64,000 nt of DNA. Origin: Karalla daura. Lineage: Eukaryota; Chordata; Actinopteri; Chaetodontiformes; Leiognathidae. Positions 53,701 through 64,000 of this stretch are shown piece by piece; the first letter of the stretch is position 1, and each line of letters opens with the position of its first letter. The notes beneath the pieces were generated by a model. It searched no databases and was not told the DNA's origin. It worked only from the letters and a program-made list of their open reading frames with translations. A program made the position numbers and the translations under genes. The stretch covers positions 19,392,419 through 19,456,418 of the forward strand of contig CM055198.1 of assembly GCA_029224185.1 (NCBI GenBank), given 5' to 3'.

Positions 53701-53892
53701 CTCTCAGTTTATGACGGTAAGAGCTTTCAGTAAATATGAAAATCTGTATCAAAATCCTAGCCGGACTGCTCATCTTAAATCAGTTATTTCTCGTCCTTTT
53801 TCCACACAGGTGGGCCTGCGACATTGCTGAGTTGCTGCTGCACAGCTGTCATTGTCTGGAGCAGCATCCTGACCATTAGTTTCACCATCTGA
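50703..53892 (+). CDS. ZPLD1-like zona pellucida domain protein, copy 2, 410 aa, altered C-terminus
   Basis: Tandem paralogue of the gene at 46,069 with identical exon number and phases: 50703-50716, 51219-51334, 51432-51658, 51805-51989, 52087-52159, 52247-52344, 52647-52727, 52817-52988, 53140-53293, 53687-53716, 53810-53892. Signal peptide VGLVLLVCQLGLNL, then TDA|Q. ZP-N (CGTKSIDLIIYLCPIYHS) and ZP-C ([33 protein letters not shown]) keep their cysteines. Where copy 1 has RRKR, this copy has GQKHQ, so no tetrabasic cleavage site is present. The hydrophobic patch ITVSSPVIRV is kept. The protein ends in hydrophobic residues about 386-410 (LLSCCCTAV...ILTISFTI) with no charged tail; small residues before it (DGGP) resemble a GPI-attachment signal. 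The weak donor CG|GTATTT at 52344 is the least secure junction. Confidence 0.82.
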
Positions 53893-54445
53893 CTCCTCAT
53901 GCAGTCACCAGGAAAGCAGTGAGGATGATTACTGTAGAAATTGATGTATTGACCTGTTAATGACATAGATACGCAGTCATTTCACCAAATCAACAGGACT
54001 CTCACTAGAACGCAGGTTAATCTCGTTGCAAATGATTGAATGACAAATACGTGAAAGTTGTTCTGCATTTGGTGTCTTTAATCCCACTTGTGATTTACAT
54101 AATTAAGTGCAAATAATCACATGTCAGATATGCTGTCAACTTTAATAGATGTTATAACAATACTGTCAAGAAGGTGTTAGTCTGAGGGACAAGGTTTTCA
54201 AAGTGAGTGAGGGAGAAAAAAAGTTTGTTTAGGACAGTTTGAGGTGACATAGGATAGATACAGGTTATACTCTTTGGGAAGTTCCAGTGCAATGAAAGAG
54301 GCTTTACCATAGTGTTGTGGTATGTAAAATACTAACAGAAAACTAACTGCAAAATGTCTGGGTAGAAATTTACTTCAACTAAAATCAAAGTGAAACTAAA
54401 GCTTTGGTTGTGTAGATATATGAATAACTTCCCTTGAAAAACATA

Positions 54446-54455
54446 AATAAATAAA
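54446..54455 (+). terminator. Poly(A) signals of ZPLD1-like copy 2
   Basis: Two overlapping AATAAA words in ACATAAATAAATAAACATG, about 555 bp after the stop codon. Confidence 0.5.
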
Positions 54456-54829
54456 CATGATGCAAAGCACATTTTTATTGTTATCACTGTCTTCCATCAC
54501 ACTTAATATTGTCCATGTTAGTTGTCATAGGTCTTATAAAAAGATTAGATCTTGATACTGTAATTCAGCTCATTAGATATTCAGGAAGTTATTGCACATT
54601 GTTGCACATTTGGGGCAACTCACAAATGACTTTAGAAAATACAATGGTGGACCTTAGAAATACTGCATACAGTATGATGTTAACAGATACATTTACATTT
54701 CCCTGTGAGGCTCACTGAAGCCAACACATTTACCAGCAGGTGTCCTAAGTTTCTCTTTTCCTTCCTAAATACAACTAAAACGAAGTCACACCCAAGAACT
54801 TATTATGTCTATTATGTTTAACCTCAACC

Positions 54830-54835
54830 TTTATT
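54830..54835 (-). terminator. sytl2: Candidate poly(A) signal of sytl2 (proximal)
   Basis: TTTATT on the plus strand is AATAAA on the minus strand, about 190 bp after the sytl2 stop. A distal candidate lies at 54474-54479. Confidence 0.5.
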
Positions 54836-55024
54836 CCTGTGGAGGAAATTTGTCCAGGTAGCACCACAGGTTGGTGTAAAATTATGCTCCAATTGGTTTT
54901 TCATCTTATTTTTTTCCTTGACAATCAATATAATGTTTTTTCTGACTGGATTCAAAAAGCACTGGATCTGTAAACAGCCCATTCACTGTGTGTATTTCAG
55001 TGTGCTGCTGTGTGACACTGTCAC

Positions 55025-58000
55025 TCATTTAAAAGCGGTTTTGGCAGAGTTCAGCATGCGCAGAGGGAGGACGTCCTCCACCCATTCATTCGGGTTGGCT
55101 TTCATGCGGTCCCAGAGCGCCACCTCATAGGGAGTCGAGTCCATCCAGTCCACCAAGGCTCCGTAACTTCTGCCTGAACAGGGAGAAAGCCAAATACAGT
55201 GTGAACGGCTTTTACCAGCTATACCCCGATCGACAATCACTTCTCACATTTTCTAAATTTCTAATTTCACACAACAATGCAGAACTACAGGATCAATGGT
55301 TAAACAAAATGGATTTTCAGTATTTATCTTAAAATCATGATGAAAACATAAAAACACAAATTGTAAAAAGAAAATCTACATAACACAGCAGTGATACCAC
55401 ATGTTCTCCAGTTTCATCATTCATACATTAGAGCAGAACGATGCACATGTAACTTTGTGTGTGCGAGGAGCCTCTGCCTGCACTCTACCTGTCCCTGCCC
55501 CCAGCCTCAGGCCCCCCAGCAGGTTGCTGGCCAGCCTGTCCCTGTCCCAGACGGTGAGCTCCACGCAGGCATCGGCCAGGTCGGACTCTCTGATGCCGTC
55601 GTAGACCATGGTGTGGTTGAAGGCCGGGTCGACTGTCCTCCGCAGCACGCGCGTCTTCTGCCGGCTCTTCCTGCTCGTGTCCGGCAGCACAAAACTACAG
55701 AGCAAAAGGGTCAAAGGTTCAACTGCTATGACAAGTACACAAAGGGAGTCGTATTTTGTTCAAGCCTGTTGAATATAAACTAATATTACACTGATTTCAT
55801 TCAGCATGAAATAACAGCTGTTTCTGTCTCCATTTGCAGAGTAGATCCTTCATAAAACTCTCAAAGGATGTTAAGATTTTGACCGTTTCACAAAATGCAC
55901 GGATGTTTTCACAAGTGAGATGGGACACATGTTGAACGTACCACTTGACATAAGGGTCAATGGTGGCCCTGATCAGAGGCAGGTTCTTGCATTCCTTCAC
56001 CCAGATGTGAACCTCTCCAGTGTTGGGACCCTCCTTCGCTGCTCATTTAAAGGAGATAAGATACCATTCAACAAAGCATTAGAGGAAGCACATCTGCTTA
56101 ACTGGCTGTGGATTGGCTACAGCGACATCACCAGACAACAAAGGCTGGTCCTCAACCAGCAGAATGAACCAGGGCGCAGACCTTCACTGTGTATGATCTG
56201 CGGCAGGAAGCGCACGGCCAGCCTCATCTCTCCTCGGCCGTTTGATGGTGCGAGCGTGGGTGTGGTCTGAAAGGTTCGACAAAATGTGTGGTACATAAAC
56301 AGCAGAACTCAAAATCATATATACACTTTTTTATGTGAATGTGTAGAACAAGCTCAAATAAACAACCTGATGTTACTTGATAAGAGAACACATTCAGTAG
56401 GTAAAGGAACCTTTTGTGTGTGTGTGTGTGTGTGTGTGCGTGCATCTTCTGCTTTTTTTACCCTTGCTTTCAGGGCTAAGTAGTTCATCTGGGTGTGGTC
56501 AAAGTCCCACTTGGAAAGATCCACATCCACCTCGCCCAGGAAACTGTTCCTGCCAAAGGTGTCGTGATGCCAGACGGAGAGAATGAGCGTCTGGGTTCTG
56601 AGATACTCCATGCGAACACGATACTGCGAAGGACAGAGGAGAGTGAGCTGCTTTTGTTTGCTCGTCATGCGTGCCAAGTATTAGGCATCGCAGTGTGGGA
56701 AAGTATCTGCGTGTGTGTTCAGCACGACTGGCAGAGCCGTACTGGCACATACTGGTTTTCTTACCCTGAGGATCTCGTTGAAAGTCGGATTCAGAGTCTT
56801 CTTTTTTACAGACGTTTTCCTCTTTCCCAGATTCGCTTTGTCAGGGACCAGGTAGCTTTTAACGTACCTTAGGAGTAAAAATGAACAACACATCATCATG
56901 ATAATACCATAAGGACAAAACCATCTTTATGACTGCAGCTTTTTTTTTACAAGGAAAACGTTACTCACTTGTTCTTTACCAGTGAAACAGCCATGACAAA
57001 TTACATTACGTTCAAAATTATGTGACTATCTGGCATTGCTAATTCAGCAAACTTGTCTCTAAACAAACAGGCTTTACTAATGCAGATGAGTTGGTAAAAA
57101 AAAAAGTCTTTTATCCTCTGCTAAATGTGCAGCCTGTACAACACAAACATATTTCGTATGTATCAGGTCCTCTCAGGAATGCAGGAATGTCTCAGAGGAA
57201 TGCAGAATTCCATCATTGTTAATAACCAAGCTTCACTACCTTCTGCAAAAATACACTGAGACCATGAGGTGGTGGTGATTGTAACTTCCAGATACTAGGC
57301 AGAGAATGACCACTATGTAGTATACAAAGTGTATGAGTGCTTGTCTCAGTACTCACGGATCTGAACGGCCCCTCTTTGGGTCGACCGCAGCCAAGTCGTG
57401 ACACTCGGCCACAAAGATGTGAAACTCTCGGAGCCTCTGAATGTAGTTGATGGAGAACTGGATGTTCCCCTGAACCTCCACGCTGCCAAAGTCCCCACTG
57501 TACATGGTCATCACACTTCCACTCAGCTACCAGAGCACACACAAGACAAGGAGGCAAACTATTTAATACCACGTTTAACGACTAACTGAAACATGTCATT
57601 AAACCGATCGTGGTCTGTCTCTTTTCTGCAGGTCAGATCTATCTGGACACAGGTGTCCCTTCAAAAGGGAGCTCCACTAACTTCGAATATTTAAGCCTTG
57701 ATACATCTTACAGAGTGTTACTTATAATATGTGAGAGAAAAAAGGGTTCAAAAGCTGAAGCAGTGTTAGGGTGTGAAGCATGCGCCAGCGTGGTGAACAT
57801 ACAGAGGACAGAGTGGTTGAGCGTGAGCAGCTGGTGAAGTTAGTCAAAGAGCGGCCCATCATTAGTCGTCCTTGGTGGTCACTGTCCTCGCAGTAGGAGT
57901 CAGTGTCCAGGCCAGCGTCCTGAAACAGAGACAGCAGGCCGCAGGGAGCTCATGCACAGGCTTGAAGCGCAGGCTAGGACCCTACTACAGGATGCAACGC

Positions 58001-61000
58001 TGGCTTTACCTCCTTTTGTAAAAATGAAGGAACCGATTTGCTCATCTTCTTCAGGTGATCCGGGTCCGAGAATAAGGACGAGGAGGGCGATGGGATGGAT
58101 GAAACTAAAGGGTCATGGAAGAGAAATAAATCTGAATTATTTTGTCTCAATTCCTGCAAAAAATCCCAAGATTTATTTATCTATTTATTTTTACCATCAC
58201 TGGCACGTCTCAGGTCAGCTGTCGGGTCTTGCCGTCTTTCTTGTCCTGTCGGAAATGCATAAACGCATTGACCAAAGTGATCTGTGCATATGGGCAATTT
58301 GAGAATCTGAAATGAACCTTACGTGGTGATAAGGAGGCAGTGATGTCCTCCATACTTTTAGCCAGATTTTTAGGTCGTGCTTCCGCTCGTCTCAGTGCTT
58401 TCCGGACAGGGTTCTGGCCATCATCCACAATCTCACCTACAGGAAGTACAACACAAAAAAAGGTTTAAATCAACAGGGTTTCATTTCTGGGTTAGGTGAA
58501 GAGATAATTCTGCTCTAATAGAGGACAGAGTCTTCATTCTCACTTTTAACATCCTATGGTCGATTCATATGCTACTTTCACAGTTAATTCATAAATGCTT
58601 TTGTTCCTTGAAAAGTGTGTAAGGGGTCTATATCTGTCCAAACAACAGTCTGAAACTAAAATTAAATTCAGCTGATTTTATACTTTTAGCAAAGTATAAA
58701 ATAAGTTAATGTTAAGTTAATGATGTACAAACTGTGTGAAGCCAAAGGACTGATTGCAGCAACAAGAGCTAAAAGGGATGAAATCAGTGACACAGAAGTT
58801 CAGTGAACCTCTGTAGCACCGAGCAAATGTGTCTGGAGATTGTATTGTCATTAACCTGAATCGTTTACCTGATGAAGGCTAAATAAATAATGTCTTTCCT
58901 GACGTAATTATAACTACTGTAAGGAAACTGATATCAAACTATTTCAACAGTAGCTCGGTAAAACGTGTCTTTATCTGTGGGACTCCAGCAACGTTGGAAC
59001 TATGTATGGTCGAGCCCACAAGTTAAACAAGGCCGGCAGAGAGCAGGAGCACACAGTGTTTACAGGGATTTGCTTGTGCCAACACTGATAAGCAGACACG
59101 GACATGATATCAAGGATACTGCTGGCTATTCAAGCCGATAATAATGAGCGTGCAAACAGCAGAGCCTCTTCAACACATCACACTCTAAGAATCCCATGTG
59201 TACACGAAACTGAGGAGATCACTCACTCTTGACATGTGAGATTCTTGACATGTGCCTCCTGTTTTGTAAAAACTTAACTCTGATTTTCTTTTTAACCCTC
59301 TTGCAACTCTTGGCAGAAGAAAGACAACACTGATTCTTGAAAAAGTTCAAAGTTTCAGTAAATCTTTGAAGTTGAGTTTCTCTTTCTCACGCCTCAAGGG
59401 TTTTCACTTAAATATGATGTAAGTTGTTTCAGATGTTGTTCCCTTGCTTTGATTGGCTTTTATTATATTCTCCATTATGCAACAAATGTGAAACCATTCA
59501 TATTTAATCAATTAAATCAGTACATAAACCTGAATTCCACCTTCGTTAAAACAGAAAAAGTGAATAGATGGAAGTATGCTAACCCAGATATGCTATCCCA
59601 GATTTGGCTATGAGAATGTAATTTGATTTTGACTCTGTCACACTGGAAGAAACTGAAGCTGTTGCTCACGGTTTGGGCTGTTCCTCAAGTTGGACCAGGT
59701 ATCTGATGTGCTGCTCACAGATGACTCCTGACCTGTGTCTGAACTGCTGTAGTTGGTCCACAGGGGGCGCTGGCTTGTCTTGCTGCCCCTCCTGCTGTAA
59801 CGATCCTCCGAGTTCACGGGCGTGCTGGCCCTCACCGGCCCGGCCAGGTCGAAGTCGTACCCAGACTGCCCCTCGGGGCCCTGGTCCTGCAGGGCCGGGG
59901 CCAGGGAGCTGTGGACGCTGGTGTCGTCCGTCATCCCCAGGTAGTGCCGGAAGTCCCTGGGGACACACGCCCGCGCACGCGGAGCCAGGGTCTCCGTATC
60001 CTCCGACGCCCTCCTCGACCCGGCGCCCTTCTCAGCGTTCTGCCTCTGCTTCCTGCTCTGGGAGTGGACGGGGCTCACGTCCATCTTCAGCTGGCTCGGC
60101 TCTTTTTCGTCGGGAACGCTGAGCGCGAACATGCTAGTGGTGCGGCGCATGGCGCTGACGCGGCTGCTCGAGTTGCCGAAGCTGTCCTTCCTGTTCTTTG
60201 GAGAGCGAGTTTCTTTTCCTGAACTGGTTTGCTGTTTTGCACATTTCTCCTCTCTGTTCGAGTCTTTGCCGCCTCTCTTGGACTCTTGGTTGTTCTTGGT
60301 GTCGATGACAGCGCGCGAGCCGGACTGACGCTCATGAGGCGACTTTGCTCGATTTGGAAGAGGCGGAGATGATTTCAGGACAGCCGGTCTGGTCTTCTCA
60401 GAGTAAATTTCAGGGTCTCCACACTTCAGCTCCTGTGACGGGAGCTGGCCACCCAATGGCTCTTTCTTTTTGGGGCTTTTGGGTTTGTCGAAGGGAAACG
60501 AGCCCTTGGCATCCGACGTAGCCTCGTCCCAGAACTCGCGCAGGGTGTTGAACTGCTGCCGACTCGTTCCCAGGCTGGGTGACAGCTTATCTAATCTCTG
60601 ATTCATAGGCAGAACGGTAAAATTTTGATGGTTTCTATCGGAGTCGTCATCATCGCTGCCTGAGTAGTTTCCAATCGACCTCAAGTCATATTCCGACTTG
60701 GTGAATCTCTTGTTCAGCTTTGCCTGATTTGCACCACGGCCGGCCTTACTTTCCCCAAGTGGTTTAGGTTTGCCAGTGTAAAACATGGGCTTGTTTCGTT
60801 CTTGCTCCCAGAAAGACCTGAGCTGCTTTATCCTCTCTGCAGTGCTCTCTTGATGTGGTAATCCTGGTCGGTTTGAGTGAGGGCTGTTCATTCGGTCTTT
60901 GTTGGAGGTGTCTTCCTTTCGTTTGGGGGAAATGCTCGATTGGATGCTTTTATCTTCGTTGTCCCTCCTCTTTACATCTTCATTGGAACTACTGCGGATC

Positions 61001-63524
61001 TGTGTTTTGGCGGCAACCTGTATATCATTCCCACCTTGTTTGTAGTCCAAGTAAGGGCTGTTTCTGGACAAACAGAGCTTCTCAGAGTCTGGACTGTCCC
61101 TTGCATGGAGGTCTGTATCCAGCTGAGACACTAGGATCGTCTTGGGCAATTCGTCTTGCAGTGAGGTTTCTCTAGATTGGGAAATACCATCGGGTTGTGG
61201 ATTTGTTTTAACCAAGGAGACACTGTCTGATTCTGGACTCAGTCTGGACTGGATGGCTGTTTTTGGTTGTGAACCGAGTCTGGTTACGCTTAAAATCTCT
61301 GTGTCTGACCCTCTTCTGTCTCCTAGCTGGAGTTTGGCCGGTAACTTTGTATAGTCTGAGTTTCTTCTTACTGAAGCACTCATCATCAGACTGTAGACCT
61401 CCTTGTTACTGTTCAAGTGCAGGTTGTCTCCAGAGTCCTTCTGTGTGCTGGTTACCAGTTGTTCTCTTTCATCGCCATGACTTGAAGCATACTTGTCATA
61501 ACTCCCCTTTCCATTGTATACTCCAGGAACAGCTGGCAGATCAGATACTCCGTGCGGTTTGTTCACTTTCTCCTCTTCTTTCTCCACTGTGAGGTGAGCA
61601 GCTTTTGGTCCTTTGTCGCTGGGGGTGATCGTTTTGCTGATAAGGATCTTTGGGCCTATGTTGCTTTTCTCCCAGAATGACTTCAAATGTGAGATTTGGG
61701 GTGGTTGGCTTTCATCGTTTTTGTTTTCAAAGTCCTGTGACCGCATTCTTTCTCTGGCATCTTTCGTCACCTCCTCTTGTTTTCCGGACAGTTCCTTGTT
61801 GACTATCCTATCTGGTGCTCTTAACTCTTTCCCCTCATTGCTCTGCTTCTGAATGTGGCTTCTTTTTAGTTCAAGTGTCTCCTTCTTTCTGTCACTTAAG
61901 ATAAGATCTCCGGCTTCTTTCCTTATCGGATCTTCACTTCTCAATTTGTTGATTTCAACATGTTTGTCAGAACTCTTTTTGACCTCTGAATCATCTTCTG
62001 CATTCAGCCAGTTAATGTTGTCTGTGCTGCGGCTGAACCAGTCCAACACCTTTGCAATGGAGTCCTCATCGCTAACGGGACTGGTGGTCTGCGTCGATAA
62101 TTTAAACATGTGTTTCTGGTTTGACTTCTTCGCTGTTTGTGCATCTGACTTATCAATGAAGTTGAGATCATATGACATTGGTGGTTCTGCATCTGGAGAG
62201 AAAGAATAGAGAAGAAAATGCATTACTTTTTCACTTTATGTCATTATTTAAGCCTTAATTGATAAGGCTGAGGCTATACTTCAGTTCTGATTGTCAGCCC
62301 TGACTGTTCATACTGTTCATTCTTTCACAATGTTCTGAAATAATCTATTTGGAGTGTGTAACTCAATCATGCTTTTGATTACGGTCAATTTTAGTGTTTT
62401 GAACTCACCCACAGTGCTTTGAGGCAGACTCAGCTCCTCCTGTCTCATGGCTGTACCCACGCTGTTTTCTCTTTCTGAATCCTGAATGCTGCTTGCGTCC
62501 AGGATAACTGTATTCACCACCGCACGTTCTCTCTGTGCCTCGTTGTTTCGTTCAGCGCTCTTCTGTGGGACCTCTCTGTCCGTGGACGCCTCGCTCCTAC
62601 TGTAGACGGGCGATCTGCAGTAGTGCAGGTTGTGAGTCATGGCGGGAGGATGGGAGAGCTTAGCGGACATTTTTGGGTGCGAGTCGTTGGATGAGTCCTC
62701 CACCGACCTGTCTCTTGTTAGGGAAGAGGGGGTTCTGGACTGACTGGAATTAGAGCCGTCACAGTGTGGCTGCTGGGAATTTTCATCTACAGATTTTGCT
62801 GGCTGAGCAGGCTGAGACACTTGATCTATTACTATGTTCAGAGGCTTTTCTTCTTGGCCCTTGAGGCCGGACTGGTTGGAGCTGCCACTGGACCCTCGCT
62901 GCAGGCTACGTCTCGGAGCAGGAATGACCCCAGGCGACGCCCCTCCCTGGGCCTCGGACCCCAGGCCGCTGCTTCCCGACTGAAGGGAGGTGCGCCTTGA
63001 CAGGAACGTCCTCTTCTTCGGCACTGGCCTGAACCCCACAGACGAGGCATCAGATGTGATGGAGCCTGAAGTCTGACTGGCCTCGCCTGAAGTCTGACTT
63101 TTCAGTTGTGCTCCAGCCTCTGAGAGACACATGGAAGAAAAGATAGAATAGTCTGGATCATTGATTCAATGCTACGCTAACACCATGCAGCACATTTATT
63201 CCAATTAGTCATGCCATCTACGCTCATTTCACAGCAGAAAAAAAAAAGTGCTCCTCCATTTTTTTTTCCAAACCTGTGTCATGTGCCTGCTGCTCTCGAC
63301 TTGCTGACTTGTCACTGTTGTTTTCAGGAGTCTCAACAACAACAAGGGAAGCACGGTTGAAAGGGTTGTGCCTTGGCTTGAGAGGAAAACAAAAATATTT
63401 TTTTGTCATATTACCTGGACATGACAAAGTACAGTACAGACAACAGTGGATCTTCCTTGGAAAAGAAGTGCATACCGTTCTGGGAGAGCAAACCCCAGCA
63501 TTCAGATTCTCTTTTTCTGCATCT
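55025..63524 (-). CDS. sytl2: Synaptotagmin-like protein 2 (Slp2), 3' part; 14 exons, 1560 aa visible
   Basis: Rab27 effector that tethers secretory vesicles and melanosomes to the plasma membrane through C2 domains. Exons in transcript order: 63476-63524, 63274-63376, 62409-63119, 59670-62192, 58323-58436, 58010-58104, 57803-57919, 57357-57526, 56765-56867, 56462-56623, 56182-56266, 55942-56038, 55489-55694, 55025-55173; all phases agree. The N-terminal Rab27-binding domain lies beyond the window. A 2.5-kb exon encodes a charged linker with three LxxFW repeats. Then come [33 protein letters not shown]2A ([10 protein letters not shown]...[14 protein letters not shown]...[14 protein letters not shown]) and C2B ([52 protein letters not shown]). 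These match Slp2-a rather than Slp4/5. Acidic calcium-loop residues are incomplete, as known for Slp2 C2A. The donor of the last linker exon (59670) has an in-frame read-through to a stop at 59638. Confidence 0.92.
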
Positions 63525-64000
63525 CTGGGGAAAAACACATTTGAAACGCCTGGTTAGTAAAGGTGAATGTGTATTACATACAAGGCTGTGTTTTTCTTTT
63601 CTTTTTTTCCCCTCACATGTGCACCATGGTTTGCATGACTGGAGCCTACTGACTCGTGAATAATGGCGATATCAAAGAGGAAGATGTCCATCTGAATTAA
63701 CCAACCACACTTAAGATCCCACAAGAACTAGTGAACAAAATAAATATTTAGTGGCTGGATATGAGGATTCACAAAGAGCACCAGCATCATTAAAAATGAG
63801 ACAAGAAATCTTTGGACTTTTGCTCTTTTGAAAGTTACACAAAAGTTACATATATTCAACAGTTATATTTTGTCAAAAGGCCCAACGTGCAGAACAGCAA
63901 AAGCTGATGTGAAATGAAGCAAAGGCAGGCAAAGACTGAAAGAAATGCAACAAGAAAACAAAGTGGCAGGCCACGAGAAACACATTCTGCTTAGACGCAT

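Larger units (their letters stand above)
53893..55024. other. Convergent 3' ends of ZPLD1-like copy 2 and sytl2
   Basis: About 1.1 kb between the two stop codons. It carries plus-strand AATAAA at 54446-54455 (two overlapping) and minus-strand signals at 54474-54479 and 54830-54835. No other feature was seen. Confidence 0.55.

Noticed and set aside
59638..59669. Read-through of the long sytl2 exon to a stop at 59638
   Set aside because: A good donor at 59669 joins in frame to EIVDDGQNP, a conserved Slp2 segment, so the stop codon is intronic. A truncated isoform remains possible but unsupported.

Overview
The window is nuclear DNA from a ray-finned fish, most likely a percomorph-type teleost. 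The genes are intron-rich and compact. CA/TG microsatellites are abundant, and several copies of a tRNA-derived SINE with a typical teleost body are present. All coding calls come from manual splicing: exons were joined by GT/AG sites, reading phase and resemblance to known vertebrate families. No database search was possible.

Layout. (1) 1-29,632, plus strand: robo3, a roundabout axon-guidance receptor. The window opens in an intron before the Ig2 exon. Twenty-four exons encode Ig2-Ig5, three fibronectin type III domains, one membrane segment and a cytoplasmic tail with CC0, CC1, a decayed CC2 and CC3. (2) 35,190-37,283, plus: lim2, the lens fibre membrane protein MP20, complete at 173 aa. 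(3) 37,675 to about 42,700, minus: hspa8 (HSC70), complete at 654 aa. It has eight coding exons, one or more 5' non-coding exons, very short introns and a CCAAT/heat-shock-element promoter. (4) 46,030-53,892, plus: two tandem genes for zona pellucida (ZP) domain proteins resembling ZPLD1. They share the same 11-exon, same-phase structure. (5) 54,474 to beyond 63,524, minus: sytl2 (Slp2-a), with 14 exons ending in tandem C2 domains. Its 5' end, encoding the Rab27-binding domain, lies outside the window.

The genes do not form a functional pathway. They are neighbours with unrelated roles: axon guidance, lens membrane, cytosolic chaperone, extracellular ZP matrix and Rab27-linked vesicle docking. 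lim2 and hspa8 converge, and the second ZP gene converges closely with sytl2.

Most notable observations: the downstream ZP paralogue has lost its tetrabasic cleavage site and cytoplasmic tail, and ends in a GPI-signal-like hydrophobic stretch; robo3 has UG repeats built into a 5' and a 3' splice site; the CC2 Ena/VASP motif of robo3 is degenerate; a hAT-like and a piggyBac-like short transposon lie in robo3 introns, one of them 7 bp past a splice donor; hspa8 has no visible intronic U14 snoRNA; and sytl2 carries a three-times repeated L-x-x-FW motif.
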